Of a DNA stretch of 39,930 bases, positions 25,783 through 33,262 are shown piece after piece. Made by a program: the position numbers and the translations under genes. Every line of letters starts with the position of its first letter. Positions within the stretch are counted from its first letter, which is position 1. The DNA is taken from assembly GCA_023231105.1 (NCBI GenBank), contig JALNWB010000014.1, positions 1 through 39,930 on the forward strand, given 5' to 3'. Under the pieces are notes generated by a model. That model was not told the DNA's origin, did not search any database, and saw only the letters and a list, made by a program, of their open reading frames with translations. This stretch comes from Ignavibacteriaceae bacterium (GTDB lineage Bacteria > Bacteroidota > Ignavibacteria > Ignavibacteriales > Ignavibacteriaceae).

Positions 25783-26478
25783 TTAAACAGCAAAATAATT
25801 TTGCAGAAGCTTTAGATTTTCTTCCCCTCGCGCAAGATCGTGCACAATTTTCCCTTTCTCAAGAACAACAATTCTTTCGCACACTTCGGTAACGTGATTT
25901 AAGTCGTGGCTCGAAATTAACAACGTTGTATTAAATTCATTCTTAAATTCTTGAAGCATTTTTTTCAACCGGAAAACACTTGTTGGATCAAGATGCGGAA
26001 AAGGTTCGTCAAGAATAATCACTTCCGGTTTTGCTAATAATGCAGCGGCAATTCCAACTTTCTTTTGATTTCCTTTTGAAAGATCACGGATAAATTTTTT
26101 CTGCTTTAATATTTCCGTACTAAAAAAATCACTAAAGCGATTAAGAAAATTGTCGTATTCACTTTGCGATAAACCGTGTAAATCGGCAATAAATTCAAAG
26201 TATTCCTCGGGATAAAGAAATTCTATGAGAAATTTTTCATCGATATAAGAACCTGTGTAATCTTTCCAGTGATCACTTCGTGCGGTTTTAATTCCATTCG
26301 ATAAAATTTCTCCGGTTGTGGATTCGATAAGATCCAAAATCAAACTAAAGAAAGTAGTTTTCCCGGCGCCGTTATTTCCAACCAATCCAAAGCTTTCACC
26401 TTTTTTGATGTGAAGTTCCGGCAAATCTAAAACTGTTGTTCCGTTATAATTTTTAGTTAAGTTTTTTACTTCTATCAT
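25783..26478 (-). CDS. ABC transporter ATP-binding protein
   Basis: This 231-residue ATPase subunit has the Walker A GLVGNNGAGKTTFF, the signature LSKGNQKKVGIAAAL, Walker B EVIILDEPFPHLDP and the switch SSHDLNHVTEVC. The signature shape and length match the ABC-2 exporter type (drug, lipid or polymer export, or gliding/NatA-like). It pairs with the permease directly upstream in the operon; the gap is 15 bases and an AGGAAG ribosome-binding site precedes its ATG. In the cell it should work as a dimer on the inner face of the membrane. The substrate is unknown. Confidence 0.93.
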   Translation of the reverse strand: MIEVKNLTKNYNGTTVLDLPELHIKKGESFGLVGNNGAGKTTFFSLILDLIESTTGEILSNGIKTARSDHWKDYTGSYIDEKFLIEFLYPEEYFEFIADLHGLSQSEYDNFLNRFSDFFSTEILKQKKFIRDLSKGNQKKVGIAAALLAKPEVIILDEPFPHLDPTSVFRLKKMLQEFKNEFNTTLLISSHDLNHVTEVCERIVVLEKGKIVHDLARGEENLKLLQNYFAV

Positions 26479-26493
26479 TTTTTCTTCCTGATT

Positions 26494-28365
26494 TTACTTT
26501 TCTCTAAAGCCGACCGCCATTTTATAGCGATGTTTTTCAAAGTTCTTTATTGATAAATCCATTAACTGCTTGTGAAACAACAGCGCGATCAACCCGATAC
26601 CGCCGAAAGCAAAAGGCATATAATCTTTCAATCCCAACCATGTAAGCGCAAAATAAATCGCTAACATAAGAAGTATCATGGGAATGTTTCGTAAAAATTG
26701 TTTGAATCCATCTCGTCCTTGCTGCGACATCATGCTTGCATTTAAATCCATCCGTTTTCTGTTGTATGTACCCAAAAATAAAATAAACACTGAATTGACA
26801 CCGAGACTATAAAACAGCGCCGCGATGTTGAGCCATAACAAATCAATGCTCATGTAGATGTAAACCATCATAATTGCAAAAGCTAAAAAACTTGCGGCAG
26901 CCATTATATAGTATTTTGCTTCAATATACTTTTTAATATTTACTTTTTGCGAAAGTATGAAATCAAAATATCCCCCCTCCCATGCAAATAAGTATTGACC
27001 GTACATTAACGCCGCGTAAGAAATAATGAAAATCGTCCAAAAAACTATCATCATAATACTACCGCCTTGGCTTGATGGAGTTTTCCAATTAGCTATATTA
27101 ATATTTATTGTTGTATCGCTCCAGGGAACTATGTATGATTTCGGAAGAGTGTTACCCGTTGAATCGAGTGCAGCAACGTTTTGTGAACCGAGTGAAAAAT
27201 TATAATCGAGAACTTTTCCCTTTTCAATTATAAAAGTTCGTTCCCAATTGCCTTCAGCATTTTTGTAAAGGTTCACTGAAGCCGGATTGTTGCCACCGAG
27301 CTTATGATTATTGCCGGAGATATAGACATACGCTCCCTTCGGAATTTTACGGGAATTAACGTTAAACGTAATCTTACATACATCTGCATTGGAGGATAAT
27401 TTTGAACTTTCAACCGCAGCATTAGCAAAATGCGGTTTTGGATATACCGGTTTTGCTTCATCGAAATATTGTTTGTAAATGAATGACGGATAAACAAAAA
27501 AGATTAACGAATAATAGAATAATGCGCGGGGACGTTTATTTCTAAAAATCATTTTAAGCTCAAGCGCAATGTATGAACCGACTTCACCATAATTTTCGAG
27601 GAAGCTATACCGCGAATACGATTTTACCTTTTCTCTTTTTGTGGCGCCCAAATCTTCAGGATAGTAATTTTTGTCAATCCAGCGGAAAGTGAGAAGATAC
27701 ATATACGCTAGTAAAAGTAACGGCAAAACCGAGAACGCCGGAATGTTCAGGAATGAATTGAATAAATGCGAAACAACTTGTGCTGTACTGGCGGAAGATA
27801 AAAACTCCAACCCAATCGCAATAATGAGTATTATGATTATCGGCAATAAAAGTGTCGGCTTGGAAAATATTTTTTTCTTCAACAAAAACGTGAAGAAACT
27901 ATTACATAATTCAATTGCGATTATCGAAAACATCCAGGCCATTGAAGAAAGAAAAGTATAATGAGGAATAACCGCTTTGATTGTAAATGAAACAAGGAAT
28001 AAAATAAAAACTATATTTATATAATTCGTTATGGTTTTTAGAAGTAACGCGGTAATTAAAGTTTTACGTTTAACAGGAAGAGCTCTATAATATTTAACCG
28101 CTTGTGAGGGAAAACCCTGGAGGAAAATTCTAAACAAAAAAGAAAAAACAATAAAATAGATTAGTCCGGAGTTAAAGAGCTGTACGGGATTCACACCGTT
28201 TGATAATTTTTCCAAAACGGATGGAAGGAAGTATCCTGCGGTGATTGCATAAAACGCCAGAATCAAAAAGAGAAGCCCCATTACGATAAAACTGAAAATA
28301 TTTTCCCCGCGCTCGGGTGATCGTGTATAGCTTTTCCATTGATGTAGAATTAATTTTCGTATCAT
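26494..28365 (-). CDS. ABC-2-type permease with inserted extracytoplasmic beta domain
   Basis: This is a 623-residue membrane subunit. The membrane part resembles the Bacteroidota permease family around DUF5687 (start LILHQWKSYTRSPERGENIF; conserved FRWIDKNYYPEDLG) and has about 10-12 helices. Family members are usually near 490 residues. The extra length is one block at about 302-430, between helices at 281-299 and 435-456. This block is hydrophilic, beta-rich and reads like a CBM20/E-set starch-binding type fold (GAYVYISGNNHKLGG, EGNWERTFIIEKGKVLDYNF, TININIANW). It is probably on the outer face. With the ATPase gene downstream it should form an exporter. The function of the insert is unknown; a carbohydrate or lipid-glycan substrate is an inference only. 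Confidence 0.85.
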   Translation of the reverse strand: MIRKLILHQWKSYTRSPERGENIFSFIVMGLLFLILAFYAITAGYFLPSVLEKLSNGVNPVQLFNSGLIYFIVFSFLFRIFLQGFPSQAVKYYRALPVKRKTLITALLLKTITNYINIVFILFLVSFTIKAVIPHYTFLSSMAWMFSIIAIELCNSFFTFLLKKKIFSKPTLLLPIIIILIIAIGLEFLSSASTAQVVSHLFNSFLNIPAFSVLPLLLLAYMYLLTFRWIDKNYYPEDLGATKREKVKSYSRYSFLENYGEVGSYIALELKMIFRNKRPRALFYYSLIFFVYPSFIYKQYFDEAKPVYPKPHFANAAVESSKLSSNADVCKITFNVNSRKIPKGAYVYISGNNHKLGGNNPASVNLYKNAEGNWERTFIIEKGKVLDYNFSLGSQNVAALDSTGNTLPKSYIVPWSDTTININIANWKTPSSQGGSIMMIVFWTIFIISYAALMYGQYLFAWEGGYFDFILSQKVNIKKYIEAKYYIMAAASFLAFAIMMVYIYMSIDLLWLNIAALFYSLGVNSVFILFLGTYNRKRMDLNASMMSQQGRDGFKQFLRNIPMILLMLAIYFALTWLGLKDYMPFAFGGIGLIALLFHKQLMDLSIKNFEKHRYKMAVGFREK

Positions 28366-28496
28366 TAGGAAGTGATAACCTTGATAAATAAATGTCCTGT
28401 TAATTTAGGAAATAAAATAAGGCTTACCTTGGAATATTTCAAAAATAGTTATCAAAAAATTAAAGACCCGCGTTTGGATTTTAATATATCCCCGTT

Positions 28497-28522
28497 AAAA
28501 AAAAAGCAGACACAATATCTGC
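28497..28522 (-). terminator. Terminator after the DUF2442 gene
   Basis: GCAGA (28506-28510) and TCTGC (28518-28522) form a stem with loop CACAATA, and on the minus strand a run of nine T follows. It lies just past the DUF2442 stop. The 17-base core is identical to the terminator at 29003-29038. Confidence 0.7.
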
Positions 28523-28543
28523 AGTTCTATTCATAAATATTTT

Positions 28544-28792
28544 TTATGCCGCTCTATTTTTGTTTGCAGATTTAAACATCATCATAGATTCAATGCTTAA
28601 ATGATAATCCAGTTCGCTCCATTCGATACCGGTATTTCTGCAAATTAACTTGTAATTTTTTAATTGCTCAAAAGTCGCACGTTTTAATTCAGGATACCAG
28701 GTTATCGGAGTAGAAATAATTCTACCATCTGCTAATTCAACGTTCAAGTATGAATCGTCAAAACTGACTTTCTTTCCCTTTAAAGTATTCAT
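28544..28792 (-). CDS. DUF2442 domain protein
   Basis: This small protein of 82 residues has the DUF2442 pattern: an N-terminal beta unit (VSFDDSYLNVELADGRIIST), then PITWYPELKRATFEQLKNYK and the ending GIEWSELDYHLSIESMM. The family is often encoded next to a DUF4160 gene in pairs that look like toxin-antitoxin or regulatory modules; the biochemical role is not established. Here the ATG (28790-28792) is preceded by AAGGAG, and the gene overlaps the 3' end of a broken DUF4160-like frame, so it appears to be the surviving half of such a pair. It has its own terminator. Confidence 0.85.
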   Translation of the reverse strand: MNTLKGKKVSFDDSYLNVELADGRIISTPITWYPELKRATFEQLKNYKLICRNTGIEWSELDYHLSIESMMMFKSANKNRAA

Positions 28793-28886
28793 TCCATCTC
28801 CTTAAAAAATATTCCTTGTTTTCTCTCGTAATTTCTAAAACTTGTTTTAGTTCCCGATTATTAAAATGGTTGGCATTAAAAAACCG
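28758..28886 (-). pseudogene. Remnant of a DUF4160-like partner of DUF2442
   Basis: Upstream of and overlapping the DUF2442 start, the minus strand is open from 28886 to TGA 28758-28760. It reads ANHFNNRELKQVLEITRENK then EYFLRRWNEYFKGKESQF. The pattern 'N-x-F-N-x-x-E-L...I..EN...F...WNEYF' is that of the C-terminal end of DUF4160 proteins. There is no start codon, and a TGA (28887-28889) lies directly upstream. The HxH-containing N-terminal half is not found in the 170 bases up to the S46 terminator. It is therefore a decayed C-terminal piece. The overlap of 35 bases with DUF2442 would be the original operon junction. Confidence 0.55.
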
Positions 28887-29002
28887 TCATTCGCTTATTA
28901 ATTTTATGCACCTTCATAAACTATTAACTATCAAATAACCTTAATGTTTCATAAGTAATGTAGAATTTATTAACACAATTGTCAACTCCGAATTGTCCGA
29001 AT

Positions 29003-29038
29003 AAAAAAACCGCAGACACAATATCTGCGGTTTTTTTT
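29003..29038. terminator. Terminator after the S46 peptidase gene
   Basis: ACCGCAGA (29009-29016) and TCTGCGGT (29024-29031) form an 8-bp stem with loop CACAATA, flanked by A and T runs on both sides, so it works in either direction. It lies 26 bases past the S46 stop. Confidence 0.85.
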
Positions 29039-29063
29039 AACTTCTAATTAAGCCTGGAGAAAT

Positions 29064-31241
29064 TTATTTTACAATTTTCCCGGCTTTTAATTCTTCGCTC
29101 AAACGTGTAACCTTGTACATATCCTGAAGAGCTTCAAGCATTCCGGATGAGTGAACGGAAACGGTTCTGTTTGCAGTATCATCAAAGATGAAATTGCCGG
29201 GTAAGCTTTCGATGTTTCCATCAAAGGCTAATCCAACGATCTCAGCTTTTTTATTAATTAACGGGCTGCCGGAGTTACCACCGATAATATCATTTGTAGA
29301 AACAAAATTCATTGGGGTTTCAAGATTGAATTCTGCCGGAGGAGTTTCCCAGCGTTTCGGCAAATTCCATGGAGATTGTTTTTTGAAAGAATAATATCTG
29401 TCATACAATCCGTAAAAAGTTGTGTTAACCGGAGTTTTTGTTCCATTGTAATCGTAACCTTTAACAACGCCGTCTGCAAGGCGAAGCGTAAAAGTTGCAT
29501 CAGGCGGAATTGAAGTTCCATAAACTTCAAACAACGCTCTGCCTAACAACTGAACGTAATTGGCTTCACGTTCGTTAATCTCTTTTGATTTCGCCTGAAC
29601 TTCATCTAACTGATTTTCAGTTTTAACAGCATATTGAATGAATGGATCATCTGAAGAAAGAATTGCATCGGCGCCTTTTGCAACCAGTTGATTAACTTTT
29701 TCAACATCACTTAAGATCGATTTGTTCGCAGCGTATTGTAATGCTTCTTTTCCTTTTTTTCCACCGGTTAAGATTTTCGCGTATTCCGTATCTTCGCCAA
29801 GAAGTTTAACATTTATACCAACAATTAAAGATGCAAATTTATCTGCAACCGCTTTATCAAATTTAACCGGCGCTAATCCGGCTTTAGTCTTTTCGACAAC
29901 CGAATCTTTGTACTGCGGCATTCTTTGCGCGTCCGGCATTTTCATTTGATGTGCAAAAGTGACTAACTTATTTGCTACTTGAAAATATTCCGTTGAAAGT
30001 CCTCTACCACTAACATTAAAAGCAGCCATTCTTTTAAAATACACTTTAGCCTCGGCTCTGGTTCCGGCAATTTTATCCCAAAGTTCGCCGTATTTTGCTT
30101 TCAATTCCGGTTTAGCCATAACAGCAGATTTAAATTTATTTTCAAAGTCTTTTTTCTTCTGCATGAAAATTGGATTTCGGAGACCATCTAAAATACCTTT
30201 ATACGCTTTTTGCGAATTTGCCATTCCAAACAATTGGTCTTGCAATTCAAACAAACGATCAGGGTGTTCAGCAATAACCTCTTCATAAATCTTAACAGCG
30301 CCGTTTAATAAGTCCATTGTTAAAGGATAAGAGTAATCTCTCTGGTATTCGAGAATTGATGTGGTTGATAAACGACTCGTACGTCCCGGATTTCCGACAA
30401 CAAAAACCGGTTCTCCTTCTACAGCGCCATTAGGAGACCATTTGAAGAAATTCTTAGTTTTCAGCGGCTGCCCGTTTTCATCATAAACACGGAAGAAAGA
30501 ACAGTCGAGATCATAACGCGGATAAGTAAAGTTGTCCGGGTCTCCGCCGAAAAATCCCATTTGGACTTCAGGAGAAAAAACCAAACGAACATCATCATAC
30601 TTTCTATAAATATAAAGTGAATATTTTCCACCGTTATAAAAAGTAACTACTTGAGCAGTGTAATCTTTTCCTTTGTCGGCAACAACTTTGTCGGTAAGTT
30701 CTGAAAATTTGTTTTGCTTGTTTTGCGCTATTTCAGCATCGGTTTTACCGGCATCAATTGCAGATTGAACTTCTGCGGTAACATCTTTAATCTCTACAAG
30801 CTGTGATACAAATAATCCCGGAACTTTTCTTTCATCAGCCAAAGCGTAGGCAATAAATCCGTTTTCCGCTAAATTTTCCCCTTCTTTATTAACTTTTCCA
30901 ACACTCGCGCGCGCGCAGTGATCGTTAGTCATTATTAATCCGTCTTCAGAAACAAATGAAGCCGAACAATAGGATGCAAAACGCAAAGCCGACATTCTTA
31001 CGTTATTTAACCATTCGTCATCAGGAGAAAAATTATATTCTGATTTAAAATATTCTTTTGGAGGGAAATCGAACGTCCACATTTTTCCGGTATCAAATTT
31101 ACCGGCTTTTACTGTATCTAAATTTAACCATTGTTCTGTTTGCGAATTCGGCGTTTGACTTGAAGAACTACAGCCGACGACAAAGAATGTCAATAACGCA
31201 AGAGAACTCATAAGAATTGCTTTTGTAGATTTGTATTTCAT
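29064..31241 (-). CDS. S46-family dipeptidyl-peptidase lipoprotein (DPP7-like)
   Basis: This 725-residue secreted peptidase starts with a lipoprotein signal ending VVGC (Cys24), followed by a serine-rich linker. The S46 triad is visible: His108 in LIMTNDHCARAS, an Asp in PRYDLDCSFF (probably Asp246) and Ser657 in IIGGNSGSPLIN. S46 enzymes remove dipeptides from peptide N-termini in the periplasm and feed amino-acid use. The residue 18 after the catalytic Ser, which sets P1 preference (Gly in DPP7, Arg in DPP11), is Gly675 in LAFDGN, so hydrophobic P1 residues are expected. It is monocistronic, with a terminator on its downstream side. No ribosome-binding site is strong at the ATG (31239-31241). 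Confidence 0.95.
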   Translation of the reverse strand: MKYKSTKAILMSSLALLTFFVVGCSSSSQTPNSQTEQWLNLDTVKAGKFDTGKMWTFDFPPKEYFKSEYNFSPDDEWLNNVRMSALRFASYCSASFVSEDGLIMTNDHCARASVGKVNKEGENLAENGFIAYALADERKVPGLFVSQLVEIKDVTAEVQSAIDAGKTDAEIAQNKQNKFSELTDKVVADKGKDYTAQVVTFYNGGKYSLYIYRKYDDVRLVFSPEVQMGFFGGDPDNFTYPRYDLDCSFFRVYDENGQPLKTKNFFKWSPNGAVEGEPVFVVGNPGRTSRLSTTSILEYQRDYSYPLTMDLLNGAVKIYEEVIAEHPDRLFELQDQLFGMANSQKAYKGILDGLRNPIFMQKKKDFENKFKSAVMAKPELKAKYGELWDKIAGTRAEAKVYFKRMAAFNVSGRGLSTEYFQVANKLVTFAHQMKMPDAQRMPQYKDSVVEKTKAGLAPVKFDKAVADKFASLIVGINVKLLGEDTEYAKILTGGKKGKEALQYAANKSILSDVEKVNQLVAKGADAILSSDDPFIQYAVKTENQLDEVQAKSKEINEREANYVQLLGRALFEVYGTSIPPDATFTLRLADGVVKGYDYNGTKTPVNTTFYGLYDRYYSFKKQSPWNLPKRWETPPAEFNLETPMNFVSTNDIIGGNSGSPLINKKAEIVGLAFDGNIESLPGNFIFDDTANRTVSVHSSGMLEALQDMYKVTRLSEELKAGKIVK

Positions 31242-31358
31242 ACTACTGCCTTATATTAAAATGAGTTGTTAATTAATTAAGTTTATAATATCCCGATAAA
31301 TTTAGAAGAAATAGTTTAGGTGTTCAATCATGAAATGATAAACGGCAAAATAAAATGA

Positions 31359-31385
31359 AAAAGGTTTACCTGTGGCAAACCTTTT
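31359..31385 (-). terminator. Probable terminator overlapping the zinc-ribbon gene stop
   Basis: AAAAGGTTT (31359-31367) and AAACCTTTT (31377-31385) form a 9-bp stem with a 9-base loop. On the minus strand it is followed by TCATTTTATTTT. The stem takes in part of the stop codon at 31384-31386. Confidence 0.6.
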
Positions 31386-31716
31386 ACATATAAAAGCCGG
31401 AACTATACAACGGCTCGATCTCCCATTCATCTTCAACCGTGCCGACACAATGAGAGCATTTCTCAATACTAAATGTTACTTTTTCTTCGAGCGCAGATGC
31501 GCGGACAAAGTTTAAAACCGTCTGGCAGCTTGAGCACTGTACTACATGATGCGTTAAAACCTTGCTACTGCACGAAGGACATAAAAACCCAAGTTTATCC
31601 TGTTGTTCGTGCGGGTCTAATAAAAAGATAGTATTACATTTCACATTATTACATTTTGTAAAATGCAAGAGGACGGTAGAATTCTGTGCGATAGTTACTC
31701 CTTTTTTTGATTTCAA
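31384..31716 (-). CDS. Small zinc-ribbon protein with four cysteine pairs
   Basis: I do not recognise a named family. The protein of at most 110 residues has four cysteine pairs: CNNVKC, CPSC, CSSC and CSHC, a typical array of two zinc ribbons or rubredoxin-like knuckles. The rest is short strands and a polar ending (EDEWEIEPLYSSGFYM). It could bind nucleic acid or act as a zinc-binding adaptor. The outer start is TTG 31714-31716, with no ribosome-binding site. AAAGGAG (31698-31704) lies 5 bases before an in-frame ATC (31690-31692), which would give a 102-residue protein starting just before LLHFTKCNN. A 28-codon frame from ATG in another phase overlaps and is probably not a gene. Confidence 0.65.
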   Translation of the reverse strand: MKSKKGVTIAQNSTVLLHFTKCNNVKCNTIFLLDPHEQQDKLGFLCPSCSSKVLTHHVVQCSSCQTVLNFVRASALEEKVTFSIEKCSHCVGTVEDEWEIEPLYSSGFYM

Positions 31717-31763
31717 ATTTATTTAATGAAATCATCCTTTCCTAAGAAAAAATTTTCCCCCGT

Positions 31764-31798
31764 TTTGTTCCGATTAAAACAGGAATAGTCTAATTTTG
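31764..31798 (+). promoter_or_regulatory. Candidate Bacteroidota-type promoter for the phosphohexomutase gene
   Basis: TTTG (31764-31767), 23 bases, then TAATTTTG (31791-31798). The -7 octamer fits TAnnTTTG exactly; the spacing is at the long end. Transcription would start near 31805, about 29 bases before the ATG. Confidence 0.45.
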
Positions 31799-31833
31799 AA
31801 AAGAGAATTACTAAAATCTATTGAAAGGAAATC

Positions 31834-33180
31834 ATGGAAAAAATAGCATCTTTTAAAGCTTATGATATACGCGGAAAAATTCCTTCAGAATTAAATGAAG
31901 AATTAGCTTACAATTTGGGACGCGGATTAACAAAACATCTTTCATGCAAAACCGCGGTCATCGGTCATGACGTGAGAATCTCATCCCAACCACTCTCTGA
32001 TGCATTGGCAAGGGGATTCACCGACAGCGGCGTTAATGTTATCGATATAGGTCTTTGCGGAACCGAAATGATCTACTTTGCGACTTCGTTCCTTGGAACT
32101 GAAGCCGGGGTAATGATCACCGCAAGCCACAATCCACCTGAATATAACGGAATGAAAGTAGTAAAAAAAGATTCCGTTCCCGTTGGTTACGATTCCGGTT
32201 TAAAAGAAGTTGAGCAGATTATTTTACAAAAAGATTTTCTTCCGCTTGCAGAAAAGAAAGGAACTCTGACAAAACAAGATATTACGACCGAATTTATTGC
32301 AAACCTCGATAAATTTTTCGAAGTGAAAAAATTAAAGCCAATGAAAGTAGTGGTGAATGCCGGCAACGGATGTGTCGGTCCAATCTTAAATATTCTTGAA
32401 CCGAATCTTCCGATCGAGATGATAAAATTATTTATAGAACCTGATCCGACATTTCCGAACGGAGTTCCGAATCCGATGCTTGAAGAAAACCGGAAACCAA
32501 CCATTGATGCAATCCATTCTAACAAAGCCGATCTGGGTGTTGCCTGGGACGGCGATTACGACCGCTGTTTCTTCTTTGATGAGTTCGGCAACTTTATCGA
32601 AGGTTATTACATCGTTGGACTGTTGGCAAAATCAATTTTAAAAAAATTCCCAGGAGAAAATATTATTCACGATCCGCGCTTAGTTTGGAATACGATTGAA
32701 GTAGTTACGAAAGCAAAGGGAATTGCGGTACAATCAAAAAGCGGTCACGCGTTTATCAAACAAAAAATGAGAGAGGTGAATGCTATTTACGGCGGTGAAA
32801 TGTCGGCGCATCACTACTTCAGAGAAAATGCTTATTCTGATAGCGGCATAATTCCTTTCCTGCTTGTAATGCAATTAATGTCCGAAGAAGGAAAAACACT
32901 TTCTCAACTTGTTGGTGAAATGATGAGGAATTATCCTTGCTCGGGAGAAATAAATTCTACAATTGCGGACCCTACGGCAAAGATAAAAGAAATTGAAGAA
33001 AAATATCCCGGCGGAAAACGCGAGACGGTTGACGGTATCAGCATTGAATATGATACGTGGCGTTTCAACCTGCGCATGTCCAACACCGAACCGATCATTC
33101 GCCTAAACGTTGAAACACGCGGTGATGAAAAATTGATGAAAGCAAAAACCGAAGAACTTCTGCAATTAATCAGAAAATAA
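31834..33180 (+). CDS. Phosphomannomutase/phosphoglucomutase
   Basis: This 448-residue enzyme is of the alpha-D-phosphohexomutase superfamily, which moves phosphate between C1 and C6 of hexose phosphates. The phosphoserine loop is VMITASHNPPEYNGMK (Ser98), the Mg2+ loop is WDGDYDRCFFF, the sugar loop is YGGEMSAHHYF, and the phosphate-binding end is RMSNTEPIIRLNVETR. The GEMSAHHYF form is that of the PMM/PGM (AlgC/ManB) group, so it may act on both mannose and glucose phosphates for polysaccharide precursors. GAAAGGAAATC precedes the ATG. The MOSC gene follows after an 82-base stretch with a palindromic repeat. Confidence 0.95.
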   Translation: MEKIASFKAYDIRGKIPSELNEELAYNLGRGLTKHLSCKTAVIGHDVRISSQPLSDALARGFTDSGVNVIDIGLCGTEMIYFATSFLGTEAGVMITASHNPPEYNGMKVVKKDSVPVGYDSGLKEVEQIILQKDFLPLAEKKGTLTKQDITTEFIANLDKFFEVKKLKPMKVVVNAGNGCVGPILNILEPNLPIEMIKLFIEPDPTFPNGVPNPMLEENRKPTIDAIHSNKADLGVAWDGDYDRCFFFDEFGNFIEGYYIVGLLAKSILKKFPGENIIHDPRLVWNTIEVVTKAKGIAVQSKSGHAFIKQKMREVNAIYGGEMSAHHYFRENAYSDSGIIPFLLVMQLMSEEGKTLSQLVGEMMRNYPCSGEINSTIADPTAKIKEIEEKYPGGKRETVDGISIEYDTWRFNLRMSNTEPIIRLNVETRGDEKLMKAKTEELLQLIRK

Positions 33181-33195
33181 AAACAAATTATTGGT

Positions 33196-33249
33196 GCGCT
33201 GATTTTGTCTTATCCGTTTTAATCCGTTATATCTGCGAAATCAGCGTGC
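33196..33249 (+). repeat. Palindromic intergenic repeat-like element
   Basis: CGCTGATTT (33197-33205) and AAATCAGCG (33238-33246) form a perfect 9-bp inverted repeat. The 32-base centre holds two direct copies of ATCCGTT (33212-33218 and 33222-33228) and ATCTGCG. A short T run follows, just before the MOSC gene. It looks like a dispersed intergenic repeat and could also act as a weak terminator. Confidence 0.5.
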
Positions 33250-33262
33250 TATTTTTTCCTTT

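Noticed and set aside
31636..31736. A 28-codon frame starting ATG ATT TCA upstream of the zinc-ribbon gene
   Set aside because: It is out of frame with the zinc-ribbon gene, has no recognisable features and overlaps its coding region; AGGAAAGG before it may be chance.
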